Notes: generated by a model not told the origin, from the sequence alone. Positions 27,639-37,270 are shown, counted from the stretch's first letter. The stretch is DNA of 64,000 nt from Thalassospira lohafexi (GCF_002844275.1 NZ_NXGX01000006.1:1-64000), one strand, 5' to 3'. Made by a program: numbers and translations.

Positions 27639-28367
27639 ATGGCGATCATGGTTACACAAACGATCAATCGCTTCTATAAAAAGGCCGATGCTGCTGCTGA
27701 TGACAGCGGTGCGGGATGGCGTGTACAGCTTGACGGACGCTCGGTGAAAACACCGGCCAAGGCAGACTTCCTGCTGCCGTCCGAGGTGCTGGCACGTGAA
27801 ATTGCCGCCGAATGGGATGCGCAGGGCGAAAAAATCCTGCCTCATACCATGCCGATCATGCAGCGTGCGGCAACTGCCATTGACCGCGTTCGGCCCAACC
27901 GCCCAACCGTGGTGGCGGAGCTGACCGGGTACGGCCGGTCCGACCTGTTGTGTTATCGCGCGGCATTCCCCGAAGACCTGATCGAACGGCAAGCCAAAGC
28001 GTGGCAGCCGCTGCTGGATTGGGTGGCACAGGAACTTGGCATTGAGCTGGTCGTGACCGAAGGCGTCATGCCGGTCAGTCAAAACGAGGATGCGCTGGCA
28101 CGTATTCAAGGCCTGGTTGACGGGTTTGATGATTATTACCTGACGGCATTGCACAACCTAACGACCGTATCGGGTTCCGTCATTATCGGCCTTGCCGTGA
28201 TGCATGGCCGCATTAGTGCCCAGCAAGCATCCGAATGTGCGTTGCTTGATGAGGAATATTCGATTGAACAATGGGGTGATGACGCCGAAGCGGTCGAGCG
28301 TCGCGATCGCCACCGCGCCGAAATTCTCGCCACCGGCCGGTATCTTGAATTGCTGATGGCGCGTTAA
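27639..28367 (+). CDS. ATP12 family F1-ATPase assembly chaperone
   Basis: 242 residues, ATP12 family, which binds the F1 alpha subunit during ATP synthase assembly. The family is confined largely to alphaproteobacteria and mitochondria. Features seen are FYKKADAAADDSGWxVxLDGRxVKTP-like N-terminus, AEWDAQGEKILPHTMP, and SDLLCYRAAFPEDLIERQA. ATG 27639 is used; the next in-frame ATG (27648) is equally possible as neither has a strong ribosome site. Confidence 0.88.
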   Translation: MAIMVTQTINRFYKKADAAADDSGAGWRVQLDGRSVKTPAKADFLLPSEVLAREIAAEWDAQGEKILPHTMPIMQRAATAIDRVRPNRPTVVAELTGYGRSDLLCYRAAFPEDLIERQAKAWQPLLDWVAQELGIELVVTEGVMPVSQNEDALARIQGLVDGFDDYYLTALHNLTTVSGSVIIGLAVMHGRISAQQASECALLDEEYSIEQWGDDAEAVERRDRHRAEILATGRYLELLMAR

Positions 28368-28410
28368 GGCTTCTCTTGGTGCGGTGACTTTATCTCGAAC
28401 GTGCCGCGGA

Positions 28411-30705
28411 TCAGGCCACCAGATCGGGAAATTCATTCACCGATTTTGTGCCCTGGTTCACATTGCCAAGCCATGTTTCGATTTTGGTGACCTGTTCTGG
28501 TGTGTAGCCCCACGGCGAGAACCTGCGTCCTTCAAGGATCTGTGCTGTGATTGGTCGCCAATCAGGCGCAAGGATCGCCGGGTATTTTGCCGCCAAAAGA
28601 ACCGCAAGCTGTGTTCTGTCCATGCTGTTGAAATTGATCGCAGATTGTATGTTGCCCGTTACCGAAGCCTGGAAGATCGCTTGCAGATTGGTCAGTTGCC
28701 TTTGGACAGGAGGTATCTTTTTAAGAACATCCTGTTGGTATCGTTGATTAAGGTAGCGCTCATCTGAGCCACTGAGCCAGCGGACTTCAAAAGACAATCT
28801 CTGTACGGCCCTGTTTATTTCAAATGCAAAGCGATCTGTCCGGAAACCCTCTTTTTGTAGCGTTTCACGCTCGTCTTTTGGCAGCCGTGCGATATATTCT
28901 GCGGCTGCATCGTTAACGGAATTGTCGACTTCATCAAAGTCATCTTGTGCGGTGGTATATTGCTCGACGGCCTCTTTCAAAGGCCCAAGGTCATTGGCTG
29001 TGGCTGGCTTTGGTAAGCCGTCGATTGCGTTTTTGATCTGCTGGCTGGCCTGCTGCAAGGCTGATGCCTTGACGATCCACGCGTGGGTATCAGTTGACGC
29101 TGCAATCAGCCCGAACCCGGTTGCCGCCTCGATCTGGTTTTTGACAACACCAAGCTGATCGGCGGCAAGAAGCGTTTGCAGATAGAGGCGTGGCAAAATT
29201 GCTGTCATGGACGTGTTAACGGCCGGAATGCTGTCTTGCGTGTTTAAGTAATCATACAGGCGCGACGCATGGGCACTGTCGTTCCAGCTGCTGTTCTGAA
29301 TGGCTTTAAGGCAGTTGCCGATGTTTTGCTCGGGCTGGATGCTGGTATCGAGCGCGTTGTTGTAAAATCCGGCATTTTCAAAAAATGCTTGTTTGACATT
29401 GCTACCGCCTGAAAGGGCGAATGCCGCCGCGCCAAAGACTTCCAGCCCGGTATATGGGCTGTGATCCTTGTCTTTCAGGCCAAGGGCTGTTTCATACCAG
29501 TTTCCAAAGCGCTGATTGGTGTCATAGATCGGTGTGAGTTTTTCATTTGTCAAAATAGGTTCAAGTACCTTGGCTGGGCCAATGCGCGAGACAATGTCGT
29601 TCGGGCCGGACTTTTCGTCCTTGTCCGGTGCCTGACCGGTGGCATAGACGACACATCCCACTTCAATACTTGTGAATTTTGTATCTTCGTCGCTACGTTT
29701 GAAGACCTCATTTTGGCCAAACGATATGGTGTATGGGGCATTTTTGGGGGCGTTCGCATCGTTTGGAACTGCCGTGCCGACAAAGGATGGACGATCGCTT
29801 TTCGGGTAATTTACAATGCAATCGTTTGCATCATCGATGGCATCCTGACCCGTTTTGGGATTTTGATCATCACGTGTGGTCGTGTAGTGTTTGGTGGAAA
29901 GCCATGCGGGATTACTGTCCTGCGGGCCGGAAATCAACCAATAGAGTTCAAAGCCCTTGCTGATCGCTTTGACGGCGGCATCAACGCCGGCATTGGGTCC
30001 CAGAAGCGCGATCTTATTGTTCCCGTCTTGGGTCGGGACAATGTCGCTGCGCATGAAGCTATCGAGATCCATGAAGGTGGCTTTGTTGAACTTTCCCTCG
30101 TTGTAACGATCGATATGCGGGCCTGCGCCGCCGCAGTATACGACTTTGAGAGCCTTTGCCGTGCTTTGGGTGATATTGCCAACGTCCCATTCTTCATTTG
30201 CGGGTAAGTTTCCCCATTTATTGTATGTCACCTCGTAAATGGGTTGGGCGCTGTTGGCTTTGATCGCAAAGGGATAGATGTCGAGTTTGCCACGCTTAAC
30301 AGGTTGGCCTCTGTTGATATCAGCCGTCGAAAGATAGTCCTTTTTACCGATTGCTGTTGTTATCCCTGCATCTTGGGTGACGGTGATGTTTTTGGCCTGT
30401 AACCAAGCTACGGCCTTGGCAATGATCGCGGCGTTTTCATCCTTAAGGGTTGTCTTGTTGCCCTCGGGTGCTTCGGGGGCGGGATTGATACGTGCGCTGG
30501 GATTATCGCGCGCATAGATGTAATTGGCATGATTGACGATACCATCCCCACGTACCACATGCTCCCACGCATCCGGCCCGGCAATGATCAGAATTTTCTG
30601 GCACCAGCTCAGATCAGCGGTGAACAGATAGGTCGATGCACTATAGCCGCGCCCGACGATGACAAGATCGTAAAAGTCTTGGCTGGTGGGATCTAAATTT
30701 GGCAT
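28411..30705 (-). CDS. Large FAD/NAD(P)-binding flavoprotein with helical C-terminal region, unknown function
   Basis: 764 residues. Residues 13-23 read DLVIVGRGYSA, an FAD-binding Rossmann start of the GxGxxA type. A second nucleotide-type loop (ALLGPNAGVDAA, about 250) and an ATG motif (VVYATGQAPD, about 390) mark a two-dinucleotide oxidoreductase core of about 450 residues. The remaining 300 residues are alpha-helical, Gln/Asp-rich and unfamiliar. There is no signal peptide. ATG 30705 is chosen for its AAAGGAAA site; its end lies 43 nt from ATP12, which is convergent. The start of this gene lies 68 nt past the end of the 201-aa gene, which suggests co-transcription. I do not recognise the family, and codon use is only slightly AT-richer than neighbours. 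Confidence 0.7.
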   Translation of the reverse strand: MPNLDPTSQDFYDLVIVGRGYSASTYLFTADLSWCQKILIIAGPDAWEHVVRGDGIVNHANYIYARDNPSARINPAPEAPEGNKTTLKDENAAIIAKAVAWLQAKNITVTQDAGITTAIGKKDYLSTADINRGQPVKRGKLDIYPFAIKANSAQPIYEVTYNKWGNLPANEEWDVGNITQSTAKALKVVYCGGAGPHIDRYNEGKFNKATFMDLDSFMRSDIVPTQDGNNKIALLGPNAGVDAAVKAISKGFELYWLISGPQDSNPAWLSTKHYTTTRDDQNPKTGQDAIDDANDCIVNYPKSDRPSFVGTAVPNDANAPKNAPYTISFGQNEVFKRSDEDTKFTSIEVGCVVYATGQAPDKDEKSGPNDIVSRIGPAKVLEPILTNEKLTPIYDTNQRFGNWYETALGLKDKDHSPYTGLEVFGAAAFALSGGSNVKQAFFENAGFYNNALDTSIQPEQNIGNCLKAIQNSSWNDSAHASRLYDYLNTQDSIPAVNTSMTAILPRLYLQTLLAADQLGVVKNQIEAATGFGLIAASTDTHAWIVKASALQQASQQIKNAIDGLPKPATANDLGPLKEAVEQYTTAQDDFDEVDNSVNDAAAEYIARLPKDERETLQKEGFRTDRFAFEINRAVQRLSFEVRWLSGSDERYLNQRYQQDVLKKIPPVQRQLTNLQAIFQASVTGNIQSAINFNSMDRTQLAVLLAAKYPAILAPDWRPITAQILEGRRFSPWGYTPEQVTKIETWLGNVNQGTKSVNEFPDLVA

Positions 30706-30773
30706 CGGTGCTTTCCTTTGGCAAAAAGGGGGCTGTGCTGTGGTTGGTGCTTTCGTATGGGGGCTCGACGCCG

Positions 30774-31379
30774 TCACGCGGCGTCGGTATCTTCCCCGCC
30801 CAGGCTGCGTGCCCATTCGGAGAAGCGCGAAATAACCTCGGTCTCGGGGATGATTTCCGGCGCATACGGCCGGGGTGGGGGCGTTTCGGGATCTGTTGTG
30901 TCGTCTGGGCGCGTTTGGGGTTCTGGTGAACCCTCGTTGCTGTTTGGCTGCGTGTTGGGCTGTTCAGGATTTGTATCCGTGGTGTCGTCGACACTCAGAA
31001 GCGCGTTCAGGGACTGAATGTCGGCTTGTTCAGCAGAAAGGGTTTTGTTCTGTTCAAGTGCCAGAGGAGCCGAAATGGTTTGGTTCGTGTTGAGCTGTCC
31101 CATTTGCGATTGGGCGATATTGTCATGGATCAGCTTTTCGATATCGGGCAGGACATCGTTCTTGGACTGGGTGACCAAGGCTTCGCGCATGTCGCTTGAA
31201 AGCGTGCTTTGTGCCAGCGCATTAAGCAGAGCCTGATTATAGGCATTAAACCGCGTCACATAGGTTTTGAAATCGGGCTGTTTGCTGTAATCGGGGCGTT
31301 TTTGCAAATCGCGGATCACAAGGACAATGCCCTTCTGCGCGGTTTGCAGGCCCGAAACAAGGGAGGGATCAAGCGCCAT
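30774..31379 (-). CDS. Hypothetical protein with acidic Pro/Thr-rich tail
   Basis: 201 residues, no recognised domain. The N-terminal 105 residues look helical (AYNQALLNALAQSTLSSDMR). Residues about 125-175 form a low-complexity linker rich in Asp, Thr, Pro, Asn and Gln (DDTTDPETPPPRP), and a short amphipathic end ISRFSEWARSLGG follows. GAAAGGCAG precedes the ATG. It is co-oriented with and just upstream of the flavoprotein gene, so it may be a partner or adaptor. No signal or membrane segment. Confidence 0.6.
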   Translation of the reverse strand: MALDPSLVSGLQTAQKGIVLVIRDLQKRPDYSKQPDFKTYVTRFNAYNQALLNALAQSTLSSDMREALVTQSKNDVLPDIEKLIHDNIAQSQMGQLNTNQTISAPLALEQNKTLSAEQADIQSLNALLSVDDTTDTNPEQPNTQPNSNEGSPEPQTRPDDTTDPETPPPRPYAPEIIPETEVISRFSEWARSLGGEDTDAA

Positions 31380-31557
31380 CTATCTGCCTTTCACCAGGTG
31401 CCAAAACACTTTTCCCCGGCGAGGAGCCACAGCTTTGCTGCGTGCTCACAAGACGTGCAAAAGCGTTTCAATCTGTTCTGAAAGAAAGGACGTCACAAAG
31501 GCGGGTTTGTGACGTGTTTTGGTGTAAGCAGGTCGATGCGCGACTGTTTGAATGAGT

Positions 31558-32541
31558 CTAGCTCATCCATTTGGCAATCAGCCTGTGTTGAACAGCGGCC
31601 TGTGATGCCACGCGGTAATAGGACAGCAATTCACGCATCGGCGATGACATGCGGTCAAAGCCGGAAATAAAGGCGACAATGATGCCCACTGATGTTTCCC
31701 CCTGAATAACCAGATAGCCGCCGCCGACCAGCACACAGATCGGGGCCAGCGCATTGAGGAAATTGATCAGGGCCTTCATCCCGAATTTTAGCAAAAACAG
31801 CTTCATACGGTTATCAAACAGGCGCAAAACGCCGTCATTGATTTCTTCGACCGTCTGGGTGTTTTTCTTACCCGGCGCCAGTTGCGATAACTCATCGCTG
31901 ACATCGCGCATTTTGGTCACACGTTCTTCAATCAGCGCATTGATCCGTTTTTGAATAACCGGGACAAGCGCGACCTGCGGGATCAGGGCGATCACCCCGA
32001 TCAGGCCGACAATCGGCTCGACGCTGAGCATATAGCCAAGCCCGAAGATCAGCATGCCGCTGTTGACAATCGGCTGGGACAGCCCATCGCCAACAAACCC
32101 GCCCAGCTTTTCAATCTCGCCGCCAATGATCGATACCGCGCGCCCGTTGTTGTTGGCGTTTTTATCGTCGGGGTCGTGATGGCCGGTTTGATCTTCGGCA
32201 TAAAGGCGGGTCAAATGGCGGCGGTTATGGGCGATCGCACTTTCACTCAGCCACCCTTCATACATGCGAAGCCCAAGCTTGATCACGCCTTGCAAGATAA
32301 TGATCGCCCCATAAATCGATGCCAAGGTCACAAGCAGGTCGAGGTTTTGTTTGCTGATTGCGTCATCGACAAGTCGGCGCTGGAGCTCAAGCGGGGCGAT
32401 CCCCAAAATGGCAACAAGAACCGCAAGGCTGCATACTGCAACCTGATGCCATCCACTCATGCGCCAGATATAACGCCAAAGCGATGAGGCAGGGGTATCG
32501 TCGCCAGTTGGTTCTGTGGTGCGGGGCTTGATTTTAAACAT
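31558..32541 (-). CDS. ABC transporter transmembrane domain protein without ATPase (ABC_membrane_3-like)
   Basis: 327 residues from ATG 32541 (a GTG at 32556 is also possible). About six membrane segments occur in an ABC exporter-type arrangement: WHQVAVCSLAVLVAILGIA, LLVTLASIYGAIIILQGVI, a pair around VNSGMLIFGLGYML to GLIGVIALIPQVALV, and ALINFLNALAPICVLVGGGYLV. No Walker A, signature or Walker B follows: the protein stops right after the last helix. This resembles the standalone ABC_membrane_3 family. It is co-oriented with the two genes downstream, 178 nt away. Confidence 0.7.
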   Translation of the reverse strand: MFKIKPRTTEPTGDDTPASSLWRYIWRMSGWHQVAVCSLAVLVAILGIAPLELQRRLVDDAISKQNLDLLVTLASIYGAIIILQGVIKLGLRMYEGWLSESAIAHNRRHLTRLYAEDQTGHHDPDDKNANNNGRAVSIIGGEIEKLGGFVGDGLSQPIVNSGMLIFGLGYMLSVEPIVGLIGVIALIPQVALVPVIQKRINALIEERVTKMRDVSDELSQLAPGKKNTQTVEEINDGVLRLFDNRMKLFLLKFGMKALINFLNALAPICVLVGGGYLVIQGETSVGIIVAFISGFDRMSSPMRELLSYYRVASQAAVQHRLIAKWMS

Positions 32542-32556
32542 CAAATTTCTGGTCAC

Positions 32557-32906
32557 TTAACGTTAACGGGGGCGATCATGTCGCGACGTATCACACATTA
32601 TTCTTTGCATGACTGATAGCATTGATTGCGCAATAGAATAAGACAGTGAGCACGCAGCACATCGCGTTTGTGGCCTGTCGGTGGTGGTTTTCATCCGGTT
32701 TCACGTGGCCTAGACTTTAGTCCACAGAAATCAGGCATATCACAATGACGTTAGGGAAATCAGGTGGTTGCGGTATATTTTACCCCAAGGTAAAACTGTC
32801 AGAAATAATTGGCATTCCAGTACCGAATAATGCTATTTCATTCTTCAGGTTAAGCGGATGACGGGCCTGTGCGCCATTGGGCCGCCCACAGCAAGGATCA
32901 CGCAGA
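32557..32906. other. Intergenic region before pccB
   Basis: About 350 nt between divergent genes. The only structured element I see is the 18-bp palindrome at 32778-32795. The pccB ribosome site AAGGA sits just upstream of its ATG. No small gene was recognised. Confidence 0.3.
32778..32795. promoter_or_regulatory. 18-bp palindrome upstream of pccB
   Basis: TTTTACC-CCAA-GGTAAAA is a perfect 7-bp inverted repeat about 110 nt before the pccB start. The size and symmetry suit a MerR- or TetR-type operator, but the sequence does not match the PccR or LiuR sites I know. Confidence 0.4.
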
Positions 32907-34439
32907 ATGCAAGATATTATCGCCAAACTCGAAGCAAAACGCGCCGAGGCCGCCATGGGCGGCGGGCAGCGCCGGATCGATAACCAGCACGCCAAAGGAA
33001 AGCTCACCGCGCGTGAGCGGATTGATGTGCTGCTTGATCCCGGCTCGTTCGAGGAATGGGACATGTTTGTCGAACATGATTGCGTGGATTTCGGCATGAC
33101 CGAAAACCGCATTCCCGGTGATGGTGTCGTCACCGGCCACGGCACGATCAATGGCCGGTTGGTGTTTGTGTTCTCACAGGACTTCACCGTGTTTGGTGGT
33201 GCACTTTCCGGTGCACATGCACGTAAAATCGGCAAGATCATGGATCAGGCGATGAAGGTCGGTGCTCCGGTGATTGGCATCAATGATTCCGGCGGGGCGC
33301 GTATTCAGGAAGGTGTCGAAAGCCTTGCCGGTTACGCCGATGTGTTTCAACGCAATGTCGAGGCATCCGGCGTTATCCCGCAAATCTCCCTGATCATGGG
33401 GCCGTGTGCGGGTGGGGCGGTCTATAGCCCGGCCATGACCGACTTTATTTTCATGGTCAAGGACAGTTCATACATGTTCGTGACCGGGCCTGATGTGGTC
33501 AAAACCGTCACCCACGAAGAAGTCACCCACGAACAGCTTGGCGGCGCATCCACCCACACAAGCGTGTCGGGGGTTGCCGATCTGGCGTTTGACAATGATG
33601 TGGATTTGTTGCTGCAAACCCGGCGTTTCATGGACTTCCTGCCACTTTGTAACAAAGAAGACCCGCCCGCGCGCCTGTGCGAAGACCCGATCAAACGCGA
33701 TGATTTCTCGCTTGATACGCTGGTGCCTGAAAACCCCAACATGCCCTATGACATGAAGGAGTTGATCACCAAGGTCGTTGACGAAGGCGATTTCTTTGAA
33801 ATTCAGCCCGATTACGCCAAAAACATCATCGTCGGCATGGCGCGCATGGATGGCCGCACAGTTGGTATCGTCGCCAATCAGCCGATGGTGCTGGCGGGTT
33901 GCCTTGATATCGACAGTTCGAAAAAGGCCGCCCGGTTCGTGCGGTTCTGCGATGCCTATAACATTCCGATTGTGACTTTTGTCGATGTTCCGGGCTTCAT
34001 GCCGGGCACCGCACAGGAATATGGCGGCATCATCAAGCATGGTGCCAAACTGCTTTATGCCTATGCCGAGGCCACAGTGCCCAAGGTCACTGTGATCACC
34101 CGCAAAGCATACGGCGGGGCCTATGACGTGATGGCGTCCAAGCATCTGCGCGGTGACGTCAATTATGCCTGGCCGACCGCTGAAATCGCCGTTATGGGGC
34201 CAAAGGGGGCGGTGGAAATCATCTTCCGCGCTGATATGAACGATCCGGCCAAGATCGAAGCCCGCACTGAGGAATACCGCGAAAAATTCGCCAACCCGTT
34301 TGTTGCGGGCCGCAAAGGGTTCATTGACGATGTCATCATGCCGCACGGCACGCGCCGCCGCGTCTGTCGGTCGCTTGCGATGCTGCGCAACAAGGACATC
34401 AAGAACCCGGAAAAGAAACACGGCAACATTCCGTTATAG
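32907..34439 (+). CDS. pccB: Propionyl-CoA carboxylase beta chain (carboxyltransferase)
   Basis: 510 residues, carboxyltransferase subunit moving CO2 from biotin to propionyl-CoA to give methylmalonyl-CoA. ATG 32907 ([15 protein letters not shown]) follows AAGGA and gives the normal family length. The oxyanion-hole loops are visible as GGAR ([15 protein letters not shown]) and [12 protein letters not shown] in the N-half, and [25 protein letters not shown] in the C-half. It is separated from pccA by one unrelated gene. Confidence 0.95.
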   Translation: MQDIIAKLEAKRAEAAMGGGQRRIDNQHAKGKLTARERIDVLLDPGSFEEWDMFVEHDCVDFGMTENRIPGDGVVTGHGTINGRLVFVFSQDFTVFGGALSGAHARKIGKIMDQAMKVGAPVIGINDSGGARIQEGVESLAGYADVFQRNVEASGVIPQISLIMGPCAGGAVYSPAMTDFIFMVKDSSYMFVTGPDVVKTVTHEEVTHEQLGGASTHTSVSGVADLAFDNDVDLLLQTRRFMDFLPLCNKEDPPARLCEDPIKRDDFSLDTLVPENPNMPYDMKELITKVVDEGDFFEIQPDYAKNIIVGMARMDGRTVGIVANQPMVLAGCLDIDSSKKAARFVRFCDAYNIPIVTFVDVPGFMPGTAQEYGGIIKHGAKLLYAYAEATVPKVTVITRKAYGGAYDVMASKHLRGDVNYAWPTAEIAVMGPKGAVEIIFRADMNDPAKIEARTEEYREKFANPFVAGRKGFIDDVIMPHGTRRRVCRSLAMLRNKDIKNPEKKHGNIPL

Positions 34440-34450
34440 GATCATAAACG

Positions 34451-35200
34451 ATGAGAAAAAGGGAGGTACGAGAGTTTATCAGATTTGGTCAGCAAATCAG
34501 AATGTTACAGAATTTTGAGCCTGACCATCCCACGCATTTACTGCACTTGACTGTGCATGGAATACGAGATTTTTTGGAGACAAACAGTTATCTGGTCACA
34601 TTAAAAGTTTCCGACGATATTCTTGAGCTTCTTGGAGATATCGAAGCTGATGGTCGCAAGAGTCTTACCAGTGATGACGCTGAGAAAATTGGCTTTCTTT
34701 ATCGAACTTTATTTCGGGTGATTAAAGCTGAGGTGTCTGAAGATATTGTTTGGTCTTTTACAGAAAAACGGCTTGGTGTTGAAAAGTTGCGAGAAGATGT
34801 ATCTGCGCTTTTTGCAGAGGGCGTGTTTTCAAGCTTGCCACAAGATACCCGATTTGACTTTAGCGAGGCCGGGAAGTGCATCTCTTTCGAAAGGCCAACG
34901 GCGGCAGCATTTCACTTAATGCGTGGACTTGAAGCTTTCATTCGCCACTTTTATGTAGTTTCCGTGCGGCGCGGCAGGTTGAAGGACAATAATTGGTTTC
35001 GAATTGTGCAGCATATGTCGGACAAAAAAGTTTTAGACAAATCAGTCTGTAATCACCTTCAGCATATTCGAGATAATTTCCGTAACCCAACAGCTCATCC
35101 GGATAAATTTTACGACATAGAAGAGGCACAAGACTTGTTTAGCCTGACTGTTGAGGTGGCTAACCGCTTGGTGGGGCACGAGAAATGGAGCAACGCGTAA
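34451..35200 (+). CDS. Hypothetical HEPN-like protein inserted in the pcc operon
   Basis: 249 residues. The C-terminal helical region has R-N-P-T-A-H at residues 211-216, matching the RX4-6H motif of HEPN ribonucleases, within HIRDNFRNPTAHPDKF. The N-terminal half has no recognised domain. The gene is visibly AT-richer than pccB and pccA on either side. It starts 11 nt after the pccB stop, and its TAA overlaps the pccA ATG (TAATG), so pccA translation is coupled to it. No antitoxin-like partner (such as an MNT nucleotidyltransferase) is next to it. Whether the RNase motif is active is inference. Confidence 0.6.
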   Translation: MRKREVREFIRFGQQIRMLQNFEPDHPTHLLHLTVHGIRDFLETNSYLVTLKVSDDILELLGDIEADGRKSLTSDDAEKIGFLYRTLFRVIKAEVSEDIVWSFTEKRLGVEKLREDVSALFAEGVFSSLPQDTRFDFSEAGKCISFERPTAAAFHLMRGLEAFIRHFYVVSVRRGRLKDNNWFRIVQHMSDKKVLDKSVCNHLQHIRDNFRNPTAHPDKFYDIEEAQDLFSLTVEVANRLVGHEKWSNA

Positions 35201-37200
35201 TGTTCAAGAAAATCCTGATTGCCAACCGCGGTGAAATTGCCTGCCGTGTGATCAAGTCAGCCCGCAAAATGGGTATTAAAACCGTCGCGGTTTATTCCGA
35301 TGCGGATAAAAATGCCCTGCATGTCCAGATGGCCGACGAGGCGGTTAATATCGGACCCGCACCGTCCAACCAGTCCTATCTGATCATTGAAAAAATCATC
35401 GAGGCCTGCAAATCGACGGGGGCCGAGGCCGTTCATCCGGGTTATGGCTTCCTGTCGGAAAATCAGGCCTTCGCCAAGGCGCTTGATGCGGCGAAAATCG
35501 CCTTCATCGGTCCGCCAAATGGCGCGATTGCCGCGATGGGCGATAAAATCACATCGAAAAAGATTGCCGCCGATGCCGGTGTTTCGACCGTGCCCGGATA
35601 CATGGGGGTCATCAAGGACACTGACGAGGCGGTCAAAATCGCCAATGATGTCGGCTATCCGGTGATGCTCAAGGCGTCTGCTGGCGGTGGCGGCAAAGGC
35701 ATGCGCATTGCGCGCAATGACGCCGAATGCCGCGAAGGGTTCGAACGCGCAACGTCTGAAGCCGCAAGTTCCTTTGGCGATGACCGGGTCTTTGTTGAAA
35801 AATTCGTCGAAGAACCCCGCCACATTGAAATTCAGGTGCTGGCCGACAAACACGGCAATACGATTTATCTGGGCGAACGCGAATGCTCCATTCAGCGCCG
35901 CCATCAAAAGGTCGTTGAAGAAGCCCCGTCACCCTTTATTGATCCCGCCACGCGTAAGGCCATGGGTGAACAGGCCGTGGCACTTGCACGCGCGGTCGAT
36001 TATTGCTCGGCCGGGACGGTGGAATTCATTGTCGATAAGGACAAGAATTTCTACTTTCTGGAAATGAATACCCGGCTTCAGGTCGAACATCCGGTGACCG
36101 AACTTGTCACGGGGCAGGATCTCGTTGAATGGATGATCAAGATCGCCGATGGGCAGGAACTGACCTTAAAACAGGATGACGTGACGCTTACCGGCTGGGC
36201 GATGGAAACCCGCATTTATGCCGAAGACCCGTTCCGCGAGTTCCTGCCGTCGACCGGGCGTCTGGTGCGCTATCAACCGCCCGCCGAAAGTGCCACAGTG
36301 CGTGTCGATACCGGCGTGTTTGAGGGTGGCGAAATTTCGATGTTTTACGACCCGATGGTCGCAAAGCTGGTGACATACGGCGAAACCCGCGATGACGCGA
36401 TTGGTGAAATGCGCGCCGCCCTTGATGCCTATTACATTCGCGGTATTTCGCACAATATCCCATTCCTGGCGGCTGTTATGGCCAATAAGCGGTTTCAGGA
36501 TGGCAACATCACCACCAACTTTATCGCCGAAGAATACCCCAAGGGGTTCACGGCCGATGATTTGCCCAATGATGATCCCGCCATCCTGATTGTGGTTGCA
36601 GGCTACATCAATCAACGTATTGCCGAACGCAACGCCGGGATCACCGGCCAGGTCAGCGACCATCCGCTTGAAATTGCCGAAAGCTGGGTCGCTGTATCGG
36701 GCGATGAGCATACCGCATTCGATATCGAATTTGATGGTGTTAACGGCGATTACATCGTCGCCATTGGTGATCGCAGTTACGGCGTTGTGTCGGATTGGAA
36801 AATCGGCGATGCGATGTTTGTCGGTGAAATCGATGGCACCCCGGTTTGTGTGCAGATCGACCTTGAAGGTATTGGTTATCGCCTGTCGGCCAATGGCATT
36901 CAACGCAGCTTTAAGGTGCTACTGCCCCGCGTGGCCGAACTTCAAAAACTGATGCCGTTCAAGGCCCCGCCAGACATGTCAAACTTCCTGCAATCACCCA
37001 TGCCGGGCCTTTTGGTCAAGGTATCGGTCGAAGAAGGCCAGACGGTTCAGCCGGGCACAGAGCTTTGTATCCTCGAAGCCATGAAAATGGAAAACGTGCT
37101 GAAAGCCGAAAGCAAAGGTGTGGTCAAAAAAATCCACGCCGAGCAGGGCGCAAACCTGTCGGTCGATGCGATTATTATCGAGTTTGAAACCGAAGAATAA
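35200..37200 (+). CDS. pccA: Propionyl-CoA carboxylase alpha chain (biotin carboxylase plus BCCP)
   Basis: 666 residues. The order is biotin carboxylase N-domain (from FKKILIANRGEIACRV), ATP-grasp (ASAGGGGKGMRIAR, about residues 160-175) and the biotin carboxylase C-domain. A linker region follows, and then the biotinyl domain ending with EAMKMEN, with biotinyl lysine K629. It pairs with PccB in propionate and branched-chain breakdown. ATG 35200 shares its A with the preceding stop; an in-frame ATG 15 nt earlier lies inside the previous gene. Confidence 0.95.
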   Translation: MFKKILIANRGEIACRVIKSARKMGIKTVAVYSDADKNALHVQMADEAVNIGPAPSNQSYLIIEKIIEACKSTGAEAVHPGYGFLSENQAFAKALDAAKIAFIGPPNGAIAAMGDKITSKKIAADAGVSTVPGYMGVIKDTDEAVKIANDVGYPVMLKASAGGGGKGMRIARNDAECREGFERATSEAASSFGDDRVFVEKFVEEPRHIEIQVLADKHGNTIYLGERECSIQRRHQKVVEEAPSPFIDPATRKAMGEQAVALARAVDYCSAGTVEFIVDKDKNFYFLEMNTRLQVEHPVTELVTGQDLVEWMIKIADGQELTLKQDDVTLTGWAMETRIYAEDPFREFLPSTGRLVRYQPPAESATVRVDTGVFEGGEISMFYDPMVAKLVTYGETRDDAIGEMRAALDAYYIRGISHNIPFLAAVMANKRFQDGNITTNFIAEEYPKGFTADDLPNDDPAILIVVAGYINQRIAERNAGITGQVSDHPLEIAESWVAVSGDEHTAFDIEFDGVNGDYIVAIGDRSYGVVSDWKIGDAMFVGEIDGTPVCVQIDLEGIGYRLSANGIQRSFKVLLPRVAELQKLMPFKAPPDMSNFLQSPMPGLLVKVSVEEGQTVQPGTELCILEAMKMENVLKAESKGVVKKIHAEQGANLSVDAIIIEFETEE

Positions 37201-37231
37201 GCTGCCTGATCCCTCAAACGGCTTTGCTTGA

Positions 37232-37270
37232 TAAAGGCGCTGGTTGTCATTGACCGGCGCCTTTAATTTT
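37232..37270 (+). terminator. Terminator after pccA
   Basis: A 13-bp stem with one wobble pair (37232-37244 with 37253-37265) and an 8-nt loop, followed by ATTTT. Confidence 0.8.

Noticed and set aside
27365-27640. TPP riboswitch upstream of the NMT1/THI5-type receptor gene
   Set aside because: No CTGAGA/THI-box core was found on the relevant strand.
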